A stretch of 64,000 nucleotides of DNA from assembly GCA_003550325.1 (NCBI GenBank), contig QKWP01001270.1:28464-92463 (forward strand). Direction: 5' to 3'. Each line of letters begins with the position of its first letter. Within the stretch, counting starts at the first letter, position 1. Shown here piece by piece: positions 50,824 through 61,339 of this stretch. The translations under genes were made by a program, and so were the position numbers. This stretch comes from Gigaspora rosea (Eukaryota > Glomeromycota > Glomeromycetes > Diversisporales > Gigasporaceae). The notes beneath the pieces were generated by a model. It saw only the letters and a list, made by a program, of their open reading frames with translations. It did no database searches and was not told where the DNA came from.

Positions 50824-51782
50824 TTAATAATCATCATTATAAGCATTATAATTGTCAGGATCAAGACCAGTAGAAAATAATGCATCCTGCTCATCCTGCG
50901 AAAGAAGCATCAAACCACTGCCTTGAAACGTGGACCCAGTTTCAAGATCAGAAGCTTGTCACAATTTTTCTTCACAAAACGGAGCTGTTGTTTCATCATT
51001 AATAATCAACTCTCTCAAATTATATAAAGGACCGCCATTATTATAATCGGCCTATAATTAATTTAAACATTAATATTATACAAGTTATTTAAAATTAACG
51101 AATAAAAAGTACTTACAAAATACTTGGCAATATGGCGTTTTATACGCTTGTCAGCACATACAACACTTTTAAATCTGGGATTTAAAATTATAACATATAC
51201 TGCGAGCGTGAAAGTGCAGTATTTGTTAGTTAAGACAGGTGCTACAACTTCCATAAATGCAGTCCTTGCAATTGCAGTAACCCAAAACGCATTAGCAGTT
51301 TTAAGCTCAAAAAGTAAACAATAACAACCGATTACTTCTCAATTTTTCTTCTATTTTATAATAATGCTAGCAACCGTTCCGAACCAAAAACATTCCATAT
51401 TGCCGTTCTAACTTGTTGCAACATTGAACCACGATAATTCTTTATTTTTTCAAGAAGCTATTTATTAAAACAAAGTTATAAAATAAAAGTGATAATATAA
51501 ATTATAAAAGTAATCATAATTAAATAACTAATAATAAGTATAATAAATTATTAATGACTAATAACGTACTGCACTATACCATTCGCCATAAAAGCGATTT
51601 GTAAATTGGCTAGCGCTCGAACTGTGCATGTAGTCAGGGAATTTTTCTTTCATATAACTTTTCAAAGTTTCCATTAGGATGCTTTGGGTAGGGTAAACTA
51701 GTGATGCTATCGAAATTGATTTTTGAAAAAGGTCTATTTTGTCTTCATTAGAGAAATTAAAATTTTTTATAAGGAAGAGCAA
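50824..51782 (-). pseudogene. lineage-specific family gene, multi-exon, probably decayed
   Basis: In order: FSNEDKIDLFQKSISIASLV, SYMKEKFPDYMHSSSASQFT and NRFYGEWYSAVRY (51782-51558); IKNYRGSMLQQVRTAIWNVF (about 51460-51360); TANAFWVTAIARTAFMEVVA, then PVLTNKYCTFTLAVYV (about 51300-51115, with a GTAAGT donor after AKYF); then ADYNNGGPLYNLRELI and DEQDALFSTGLDPDNYNAYN to a TAA at 50824-50826. I recognise the middle as a family seen in Rhizophagus but know no function. There is an in-frame TGA after EEKL, some exon joins are not clean and there is no ATG at the start. Confidence 0.5.
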
Positions 51783-51856
51783 ATAAAATTTATATAGATA
51801 TGTTCTTTATAATTTCATCTATTCAAAAAAAGTATCAAATAATTTTGTCTTTCAAG

Positions 51857-52035
51857 AGGACCCCAAACAATATATATAGAGATTATATTAGGTTTAATAT
51901 AAGATTTTTATAAAATTTATCCAAAATTTGAAAAAATCTGCAATTCTGATTGGTTGAATCTTATTTGGGCCAATCAGAATTGCAGAAAATGGATAATGCA
52001 TAAATATAACCTCAACTTGCATTGTTTAGGGTCCT
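51857..52035. mobile_element. MITE with AGGACCC ends
   Basis: Ends AGGACCCCAAACAAT (left) and AGGACCCTAAACAAT (right, reversed). The target duplication CTTTCAAG is perfect (51849-51856 and 52036-52043). An inner pair TCTGCAATTCTGATTGG / CCAATCAGAATTGCAGA forms a hairpin. Confidence 0.9.
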
Positions 52036-52043
52036 CTTTCAAG

Positions 52044-52609
52044 TAAAATAGATCAAAAATGATTTCATCTTCAAATTTTAATTTCGGGTTTTCAAACCCA
52101 AAATAATTTTGTTCTCATGTATAGGGTAAACAAGTTGCAGAAATAAACGTTTTGCAATGGCATTATAAATTCTCTATAATTTTAACAATTAGTATTCAAT
52201 ATAATTAAACCTCTTTAGATAACATAGACTTGCATCTAATACTCTGGGAGAGAAATCACTGTTTTGTTCCTTCTGTTTTTTTCTTTAGTTCATTTTTTAC
52301 TTCACGCATATCCTCACTGAGTTGTATAATTAGTAGATATGTCTTGCGATTTTGCTTGAATAATAGTTGGTTGACCTTACAATGGTAATTGTCACGTTCT
52401 GTTGTTTTATGTTTAAAGTTTTTTTTTAATAAACCAAGAAAAAAAAAGGTTAACGCAATTTAAAAGAAAAAAAATAGATATATATGAATTACCGGCACGA
52501 TTTTATGTTACATTTTGATTGACTGATCTTCAATCATATGATTTACCTCTATATTCAGGTGAGTGCTACAGTGATAACGATCAATTTTGATTATCAGAAG
52601 ACTGATTAC
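52044..52609. other. non-coding stretch
   Basis: No gene recognised. Confidence 0.45.
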
Positions 52610-52686
52610 GAGAACAAGAAGGTGGATGTGTTTAAGAAGGTTGGCGAGATTGTTGGTGAGATTGTTGGTAAAAAGATTGGTATAAG

Positions 52687-54508
52687 TAGTGCTCCTACAG
52701 ACCGGACTCGAACCAGACTTTAGTCAAGTCTAAGTCTGGTCTGATTTTCGGACCAGACTCAGACTTTTATATTCAGACTTTTTAGTCAAGTCTGAGTCTG
52801 GTCTGGGTCTGGTCCGAAGTCTGCAGACTGGTCTGAGTCTGAATATATTTATATGTATTTTTTGGCGCTGAACAAGTTTACTTAGTGCATTTTGTTAGAA
52901 TAAATTAGTAAAATTTTATGAATCATAAGATTTTATAGAATTTTATTAATAAAATTTTATAAAATCTTATAATTCACAAATACTTATTAATTAATTCTAA
53001 CAAAATGCACTAAGTAAACTTGTTCAGCACCTAAAAAATATTAAATCAGCAGGGTTGTTTTTATTTTACTTGTAATTTAGAGATTTGATGCACAATTTTG
53101 GATTTTTGATCAAAAAAGACAAATTTTAACATCTTATCTCCAAATTTCAAGTAAAATAAAGACAACCCTGCCGATTTAATGTATTTTTAGGTGCTGAACA
53201 AGTTTACTTAGTGAATTAAGTTAGAATAAATTAGTAAAATTTTGTGAATCATAAGATTTTATAGAATTTTATTAATAAAATTTTATAAAATCTTATGATT
53301 CACAAAATTTTACTAATTATTTCTAACTTAATGCACTAAGTAAACTTGTTCAGCACCTAAAAATACATTAAATCGGCAGGGTTGTTTTTATTTTACTTGA
53401 AATTTAGAGAAAAGATGCTTAAATTTGACTTTTTTGATCAAAAATCCAAAATTATGCATCTTTTCTCCGAATTTCAAGTAAAATAAAGACAACACTGCCA
53501 ATTTAATGTATTTTTAGGTGTTGAACAAGTTTACTTAGTGCATTTTGTTAGAATGAATTAGTAAAAATTTGTGAATCATAAGATTTTATAGAATTTTATT
53601 AATAAAATTATATAAAATCTTATAATTCATAAAATTTTACTAATTAATTCTAACAAAATGCACTAAGTAAACATGTTCAGCACCTAAAAATATATTAAAC
53701 CGGCAGGGTTGTTTTTATTTTACTTGAAATTTAGAGAAAAGATGCTTAAATTTGACTTTTTTGATCAAAAATCCAAAATTATGCATCTTTTCTCCGAATT
53801 TCAAGTAAAATAAAGACAACACTGCCAATTTAATGTATTTTTAGGTGCTGAACAAGTTTACTTATTCATTTTGTTAGAATTAATTAATAAAAATTTGTGA
53901 ATTTTAAGAATTTATAGAATTTTTTTAATAAAATTCTATACAATCTTATGATTCACAAAATTTTACTAATTATTTCTAACTTAATGCACTAAGTAAACTT
54001 GTTCAGCACCTAAAAATACATTAAATCGGCAGGGTTGCCTTTATTTTACTTGAAATTTGGAGATAAGATGTCAAAATTTGTCTTTTTTGATCAAAAATCC
54101 AAAATTGTGCATCAAATCTCTAAATTACAAGTAAAATAAAAACAAACAGCCGTTTTGATGCATGTTAGGTGCTGAACAAGTTTACTTAGTGCATTTTGTT
54201 AGAATTAATTAATAAATATTTGTGAATTATAAGATTTTATAAAATTTTATTAAGAAAATTCTATAAAATCTTATGAATTATAAAATTTTACTAATTTATT
54301 CTACCAAAATGCACTAAGTAAACTTGTTCAGCGCCAAAAAAATACATATAAATATATTCGGACTCAGACCAGTCTGCAGACTTCGGACCAGACCCGGACC
54401 GGACTTATAGTTGAGTCTGAGTCTGGTCTGAAGTCTGAAATTAGTAAAATTTAGAGTCTGAGTCTGGTCTGATCCCAGACCGGACCCGGACCGGACCTAG
54501 GAGCACTA
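52687..54508. mobile_element. hAT-type element of alternating palindromes
   Basis: Ends TAGTGCTCCTACAGACCGG (left) and TAGTGCTCCTAGGTCCGG (right, reversed). The target duplication GGTATAAG is perfect (52679-52686 and 54509-54516). About 160 bases at each end are made of AGTCTGGTCTG/CAGACCAGACT words. The interior is a tandem array described in the next entry. No coding capacity. Confidence 0.95.
52864..54337. repeat. tandem array of palindromes A-B-A-B-A-B-A-B-A, period about 327
   Basis: Palindrome A (about 170 bases) starts GGTGCTGAACAAGTTTACTT and ends in its reverse complement, at 52864, 53190, 53517, 53844 and 54168. Palindrome B (about 157 bases) lies between them and runs from GCAGGGTTGTTTTTATTTTA to its reverse complement near CAACCCTGC. 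Each unit can fold on itself, and the whole array can also fold as one long hairpin because it is symmetric. Confidence 0.93.
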
Positions 54509-54739
54509 GGTATAAGATTGTTGTTAAAATTGTAGTTGTAAATGATGGTAAGATTGTAGTTGAGATTGTTGGTGTGATTGATAGTAAGATTGTTTGTAAG
54601 ATTGTTGGCGAGTTTGATGGTAAGATTGTTGGCAAGTTGATGTCGGGATGTTTGTTGTTGCTAATCTTTACCATGCATTCTTGAAAAAATTTTTTGTGCA
54701 CTTAAAATACCTTTAGATGAATTAAATAAATCATTATCA

Positions 54740-54803
54740 TTGGCCGGAGCATAGCGACAGACCCTAAGTTTCTATGCAAAGTGATACAAAAGTTACATTT
54801 TTG
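54740..54803. repeat. dispersed repeat, second copy
   Basis: TTGGCCGGAGCATAGCGAC followed by CCCTAAGTTTCTATGCAAAG and TGATACAAAAGTTAC. It is the reverse complement of about 35946-36011, with most differences being C/T or G/A. Confidence 0.8.
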
Positions 54804-54845
54804 ATGCATTTGCCCAAAATTGGTATCTTACTTGATGCATCTTTC

Positions 54846-56938
54846 ATCAGCAAAAAAAAATATATGTAAACCTCTGCAAGTTTTTACGCGAGTGTAAACT
54901 TGCAAAAATCTTACGATTAGTTCGGAGTATTACGTAGGGGTAATAATTACGTAAGTTTACACTATAGCAGATATATACGTAATCTTACGTAAGTTATTGC
55001 CGTAATATTTTGAAAATCTTATGATACAATGCGAAATAAAAAAATGCCCCTTTGGGGGGTTGCAGAATCGCAGGAGTAATATTTTCGCATATTTTGTGAT
55101 GTTTTCGCATTGTTTTGCAACATTTTGCAAATTTTCGCAAATTTTCAAAATTTTTTAAAAACTAAATAAATGATATACATATTCACATAATCATGCTTTT
55201 TTACAATATTTCTCACGGGTTCGCAATTTATTATAAAATTTTTATTTTTTTATTTATTATTATTATATATTATATTTTACATTTATTAAATATATATTTT
55301 TAATTAATATTACATACTTTATTATATATTAAGTATTATTTTTACATTATTACAATATTTTAAACTACTTTCGCACTTCGTCGCATCTTATTCTATTTCT
55401 ATATACAAAAAACTAGTCCTATACATTTATTTTCGCTCACCCCACAATTAACTATTATCTTCGCTTCTTTGTTTTCTATCGTTTTTGAAAGTGTTAGAAA
55501 TAGTAGTTGGCGTGCGCAAGGTTTCGAAAAGTTGTTGTTTTTCTCGCAAAGTGCTGAAATAAAATAAATTAATAAAAAAAATTTAAAAATAAACCAAAAA
55601 AAAACAAAAACAAAAAACACAAAACAAAAAAAAATAAAGCGAAACCTTGCAAGAACTTGCAAAAACTAGCAAAAACTTGCGCCCATTTCTCTAAAGAAGC
55701 GTTTTTGAAATTTAAAAATTGCTAGGAGTGTGTTCTTGAAAGTGTCAGAAGTCGTAGTTGGCATGCGCAAGGTTTCGAAAAGTTGTTGTTTTTCTCGCAA
55801 AGTGTCGAAATAAAATAAATTAATAAAAAAATTTTAAAAATAAACCAAAAAAACAAAAACAAAAAGCACGAAATGAAAAAATAAATGAAACGAAACCTTG
55901 CAAGAACTTGCAAAAACTTGCAACCATTTCTCTAAAGAAGCGTTCTTGAAGATTTAGAAATTGCTGGTATGTGTTTTTGAAAGTGTCGAAAGTTGTAGTT
56001 GGTATGCGCAATGTTTCGAAAGTTGTTTGTTTTTCTCGCAAAGTGCCGAAATAAAATAAATGAATAAAAAAATTTTAAATAAACCCAAAAAACAAAAACA
56101 AAAACCATGAAACGAAAAATAAATGAAGCGAAACCTTGCAAGAATTGCAAAAACTTGCAAACGCTTGCAAACGCTTGCGAAAACTTGCGCTATTTCTCTA
56201 AAGAAGTGTTCTTTAAAATTTTGAAATTGCTAGGAGTGTGTTCTTAAAAGTGTTAGAAGTCGTAGTTGGCATGCGCAAGGTTTTGAAAAGTTAGTTGTTT
56301 TCTTGTAAAGTGCCAAAATAAAAATAAAATAAAATAATTAAATAAAAATAAATAAAAAAAAATAAAAAAACAAACGAAAACAAAAAAAACAAACGAAAAC
56401 AAAAAAGCGAACGAAAATGAAAAACAAAAAAGTGAAAAAAACAAAATAAAAGATCTAATTATAAACAAAAGATCTAATCTGATCTTGTAGTACAAAATTT
56501 GAACTTCATCAAACTATTTCGAACTATTTCGAAAAATTAGTCCAATGCGCAATCCAGGTTACAGATCTATTAATTCAGCTTGTTTTCTGGTTCTAATATA
56601 TTTCGAAAGGGTTCGAATATTTATGTAAGAAATTTAGTATAAATTTACGATTTCTTACAGTTCATAAAAAAATTGTAAAAAATTTAGCGTAAACTTTCGC
56701 AAGTTTTTACAATATATAAGAAAATCGTAAACTTACATAAAAGGTTTAGTGTAAAACTATGCAAGTTTTACAGTGCATAAGAAAATCGTAAACTTACATA
56801 AAATTTTTATGTAAATTTACGATTTTCTTACATATTGTAAGACTTACGTAGAATTATGCTAAATTTTACGTAAGTTTACGATTTTCTTACATACTGTAAA
56901 AACTTGCGCAAGTTTACGCATATATATTTTTGCTGATG
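54846..56938. mobile_element. non-autonomous element, TTACGTAAGTTTACG family
   Basis: Inverted ends share CAGCAAAAA and ATATATG, then GCAAGTTTTTAC. Subterminal words GTAAGTTTACG, CGTAAACTTAC and ACTTGCGCAAGT cluster at 54870-54990 and 56560-56930 in facing orientation. The middle (about 55480-56460) is a tandem array of four units of about 250 bases starting at GTAGTTGGC(G/A)TGCGCAAGG (near 55503, 55756, 55997 and 56263). Minus-strand Phe-rich frames in the array are repeat noise. No target duplication found. Confidence 0.7.
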
Positions 56939-58436
56939 TTGTAACTCTTATAGAAATTTGATCAAGAGTGCAAGTTTGCAATTTTTTGTCTATCCACATG
57001 CATGTCATATAATTAAAAATCTAAAAAAAAAGCAAAAAAACAAACCTATTGTATCATAGAGTTACCTTCTAAAGCAGTAGAATGATAAAACCTGCTTTGA
57101 TCTGTTTTATTATTAATTACATTTGTGCACTATAATTATTCAAGTACTTTAGATTTGCTCATTTTTTTAATCTAATCCTGTAACACTCTAAACTCTCAAA
57201 CACTATCTTTGGGTAAAAATTAAGTTAGCTAGAGTTTTTTGCTTGTGTCTAGGATACCTAGCATGACAAAAAATTTAATATACCATATGGCATACCAACT
57301 GTTTAAATTTGTGCCAGAATGCCATATTGGCATGCTATTATATTATAAAATTGGCAAGATAGTACATGTATAACATTAATAAATTAATTTTGCTTTTACT
57401 ATTTTTAGTACTGTATAATTAAATCTAACTAAATTAATATCATGATTATTAAAGTCCGCTGTATAAAGACAGCATGCATATTGGCATGGGGCTAATATAA
57501 TATATTTTTATAAAAAGCCTGTTTCTTTGTTAAGTATATGTAATATATTAATGAAGCCCCACTATCATTAGTTCCTCTTTATAGAATTCCATGCCTATTA
57601 ATCCCTTGTGCTATTCAATCCTAACTATATTGGGCATTCATTATAGCTATTACATAGCAAAAGGCAGTTTATTATGTAAAACAACTAGAGCGTTTACAGA
57701 CTAAAGATTTACATAGCTTATGTTCATGCACACCCTACAGTGATTGCATATATATTAACATATGATATCCAGACTTTCGCATCTAAACTATAGGAGTCTA
57801 GCTGTTATACGTAAATAAAAAAAATAAAATAACGGGGAATAATGGCGAATAATATAAGAATTGCAGTCAAGCAACAATGACAGATATACCCGATAAATAA
57901 GATTTTTCTTATTATCAAAATGTAATCATTAATACATATATGATTATAATAGTGATCATCGTTATTGTTCTTTGCCCCTAGAACTAGATAGTTAAGAAAA
58001 GTTATTTAAAGCGATTTTCCTAACTATATAATTCCAAAAAAAGCGAAAATAAAAAAAAATTTTAAAAAACATGCCTAAATTATGGTAAAACAAGATTGAT
58101 TAATAATAATAATAATAATAAAGAATGCTGTTCTGTCTAAAATAAAAAATTTGAATAAATTATTTCATTGCGATTTCAAAGCTCCAAGATAAGAATTACA
58201 AATAGAATTAGATTAGATGATGAATTTTATAAAAGATATCTAAAAAATTAAAACTATTTAAAAGAATTAACATATAAATATCAGGTTCAATAAAAATTAT
58301 TTTTACTTATCTTAACCGATTTTTTCAAAAGTTTTAACATAGTTACTCTAAGTCTTGAATTGGGTAGTTTCATATTTGTATTTTTTTTCAAAATAAAAAA
58401 AAACTTACTAGTAATAAAATTTCTAACTTAATATAA
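56939..58436. other. non-coding stretch
   Basis: No gene. GGCATACC/TTGGCATG words at 57250-57500 between TAGCATGACA and (reversed) TAGCCCCATGCC hint at another decayed element. An AATAATAAT microsatellite lies near 58100. Confidence 0.45.
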
Positions 58437-60570
58437 TTGTTAACCAAAAAAAGAACCATACAATCTTACATTAGTCAAGAAACAGGCAAAATTACAACTG
58501 ATAGCATAGTTGGATCAGAATCTGGACAACCCCCTTCTGGGTTTACTCTTCCTGATATGAAGGCTCACGATTATTGCTGGATAGGGTTTTGGCACTGCTT
58601 AAAAAAAGTAGCTGGCAACAGATATATTGCTAAATGCTTCTATTGCAGTTTAGAACTGCCAGGCAGGTTTAAAAGACTTCATACTCATGTTCTTATGTGG
58701 GTAATTGGCCTGTTATTGAGAAAAGTTGTTATGTTAAAAAAGCTACCGACTCTCCTCCTAATTTTTGTAAAAAAAACAAAGTATCAGATTAAAAACACCT
58801 TGTGTATGTAAATTCTAATAATATATTTGGGTATTGCCAAGAAAAAAATTGTTTAGACTTTCAAGTATATTCTAATATACTTGAAAGTCTGAACAGCTTT
58901 TTTTTCATGCTAGCACTAGTATAATATTTTAATCAAACTAATATAAGTTTTTGCAGTACTACTGATATTACTAGTAGCCCATTTGTCTCTGCAACTAAAC
59001 GACAGGAAAGTTTAACTAATTGGTGCAAACCAATTCTACAGAATAAATATAATAAAACTGCTTAACGCTGTTATTTATGGCAACCTCTCTTTTAACATTG
59101 TAAAAAATCTGTACCTTCTCGATTTTCTTAATAAAATAGCACTGAATTATGATCCACCCTTTGCTGATATACTGCATGTTCAAGTTCTTAATCATTCATT
59201 TTCAACCTACCTTGCTAGAAAGTTTGAAGTAATAGAATCTCTTACTGATATTATTATTGCTTTAAATGGATGGCAGGACGTGTCCAAACATTCGATTTAC
59301 GGCTTTATGGCCTTAAAAGAAAATCAGGAACATGTGTTAGAAATTATCAATTTATCTGTAATAGACATACTGCAACTTTCTTTAAAGAACAACTTAAAAA
59401 AGTTATTAGCTCAAATTCTATCACCAATTCTTTTATTATTGCATGCGTAACTGATAATCCCTCAGTTATGGTTCGGATAAGAAATAATCTTAAAAATGAT
59501 CACCCGAATATTCTTCCTATTCGCTGCTGCCTTTATTCCTTCAATTTACTTGCTAAAGACATTTTTGCTTTTTCACCTTTAGTTAAGGTCATTAAAAATA
59601 ACCAAAAACTCATTAATTTCTTTACATTATCCTACATCTGGCTTTGAATACTACAAGAATACAAAAAAAGAAGGAATAAATCATTTACTTACTACGTTTC
59701 GTGAAACCAAATAGTACTTTCTGGCAAAAGTTTGTCTAGGTAGGAAAATAAATCGCTAAAATATAATTTTAAAAAAATTAAAAATTGGAAAAATCTTAAA
59801 ATTGATTTTTTTTTGCTATCTTTACATCTAGATGTAAAGGTTTTTGAAAGAAGATTTTATCACTGTATTGATCTCTGTAGAACTAGTAATTATCTAGCGA
59901 TTAGAATGGAAATTCAGGACATAGTAACAAACTATCACTATTTTGCAGACAACAATATATTAATAAAAGTACTCATACCTATTGTGGATGCTATTGGTCG
60001 CCTCGAATCCAAAGATGCCACATTAGCTGATATCTTCAAAGAAATATTAAGTATTCATTATACTATTTCTACAGTAAATATCTCGATTGATAGTTTCAAA
60101 AATCATGTCTTGGCTACTATTGATAAACAAACAGATGAATTCTCTGATAGTATCTATTTTGTGGCTTTTTTTTTGTCTCCAAATTATAAGCAGGTTGCAA
60201 TATCGAAGCAAATATAGGAGATTTAATTATTTGATCATCTCTAGAATTGGCAAAAAATTGGGGGTTTGATAGAAGAAAAACAACTCTTCTATTAAAAGAA
60301 TTTATAAGCTACAAAACAGTGATGCGGCTTTTGATAATTTGTGGGATGCTAAAGATATTAATCCTAAAGTTTTTTGAACAAAGTTTACTGAAGGTTCTCT
60401 AGTTCTTCGACGATTTGCAATAAAAATCTTTGCTATTGTTCCTCACACAGCAGCTGTCAAACAATTGTTTTTTAGTTTGGGATTAGTGAAAACAAAATTG
60501 TGAAATAAAATATCCTCTGGTACAACTGGAATGCTTGAAATGCTTCGTCATACCATTAGCAAAAACAAAT
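58437..60570 (+). pseudogene. hAT transposase relic (copy 3)
   Basis: N-terminal IQSYISQETGKITTD, then a BED-type finger (WIGFWHCLKK...YIAKCFYCSLELPGRFKRLHTH) at about 58570-58690. Core pieces in shifting frames are LNHSFSTYLARKFEVIESLT, DIIIALNGWQDVSKHSIYGF and ACVTDNPSVMVRI (second Asp). Next is a long clean helical stretch at 59813-60217 (VLIPIVDAIGRLESKDATLA). The dimerisation region LRRFAIKIFAIVPHTAAVKQ ends near 60570. Many stops and frameshifts; TGAs at 60501-60503 and after KVF are at expected Arg or Trp sites. A 36-base palindrome (58855-58890) interrupts it. This is a different hAT lineage from copies 1 and 2. Confidence 0.72.
58855..58890. repeat. perfect 36-base palindrome
   Basis: AGACTTTCAAGTATATTC and its reverse complement, almost without a loop, between two coding pieces of hAT copy 3. 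Confidence 0.75.
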
Positions 60571-61339
60571 AGAGATAAAAAAATCTAAAAAAAAAAATCA
60601 AAATTTATCAGAAAATTTTATGAATAATACAAGTCAAACTGAATATGCCGATATTGATTCTTTCTTTAAAAAAGGATTTGATAAACTTCTACAAATTAAT
60701 GTTAAAGAGATAAATATAGATATAAATGATGAATTGGCAATAGAAAAATTTTTCGATATCAGAACTTTTGAATAGAATCAAAAAGAAATAGTTGAAAGAA
60801 GTTTGGATACTTATTCTTAAAGACATATCATTAGCATTAACAAGATTGGTCAGTGGATGATATTTTTTCTTTATTTTAGAATAAAGTTAATAAAAAAATA
60901 AGAATTCAACAATATATAAAAATCTTTTGTTCAGGACAACTCTTTCCGCTGATCCACATTTCCAAAAAAATTGTAAATCAAAATTCTGATACTGAACAAA
61001 ACTTTTACTAAGAAAAACAACAAACTCACATAAGACAAAAGAAAAGTCTACTAAAATAAACAGTAGTTTAGTAAGCACATTTGGATGCAGTTCTCGTAGA
61101 TAGTTCATTTTTAGAGAAAATTTATTTTTCGAGCAAACTTTTGAAGAATTTTTGAGGACTTGCTGAAACCCTGTACTGTAGTTGTAATCAAGTACGCGCA
61201 AACAAATAAACAAATAAACAATAACTAAACGGGTATACAAAAATCACGTCCAAACAAACAAATCGATTAAATAAACAAACATGTCCAATTCAATCACGTG
61301 AACACATAATTGTAGATTCTAAAAATAGATTTCTAGAAA
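60571..61339. other. gap between hAT copy 3 and the LINE
   Basis: Some plus-strand reading (NTSQTEYADIDSFFKKGFDK) near 60620-60690 may be the tail of the hAT relic. Otherwise no gene seen. Confidence 0.4.

Larger units (their letters stand above)
52610..54665. repeat. GATTGTTGGT-type repeat tract, split by an element
   Basis: AAGATTGTTGGTGAG-like units, 12-15 bases each, run at 52610-52686 and resume at 54517-54665. On plus they read as Lys-Ile-Val-Gly-Glu-Ile-Val-Gly repeats. The element at 52687-54508 interrupts the tract. A repetitive protein is possible, but no start or domain was found. Confidence 0.55.

Noticed and set aside
55399..56495. Phe-rich minus-strand frames resembling membrane proteins
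   Set aside because: Produced by A-rich 250-base tandem units; the same pattern recurs in all four units and in more than one frame.
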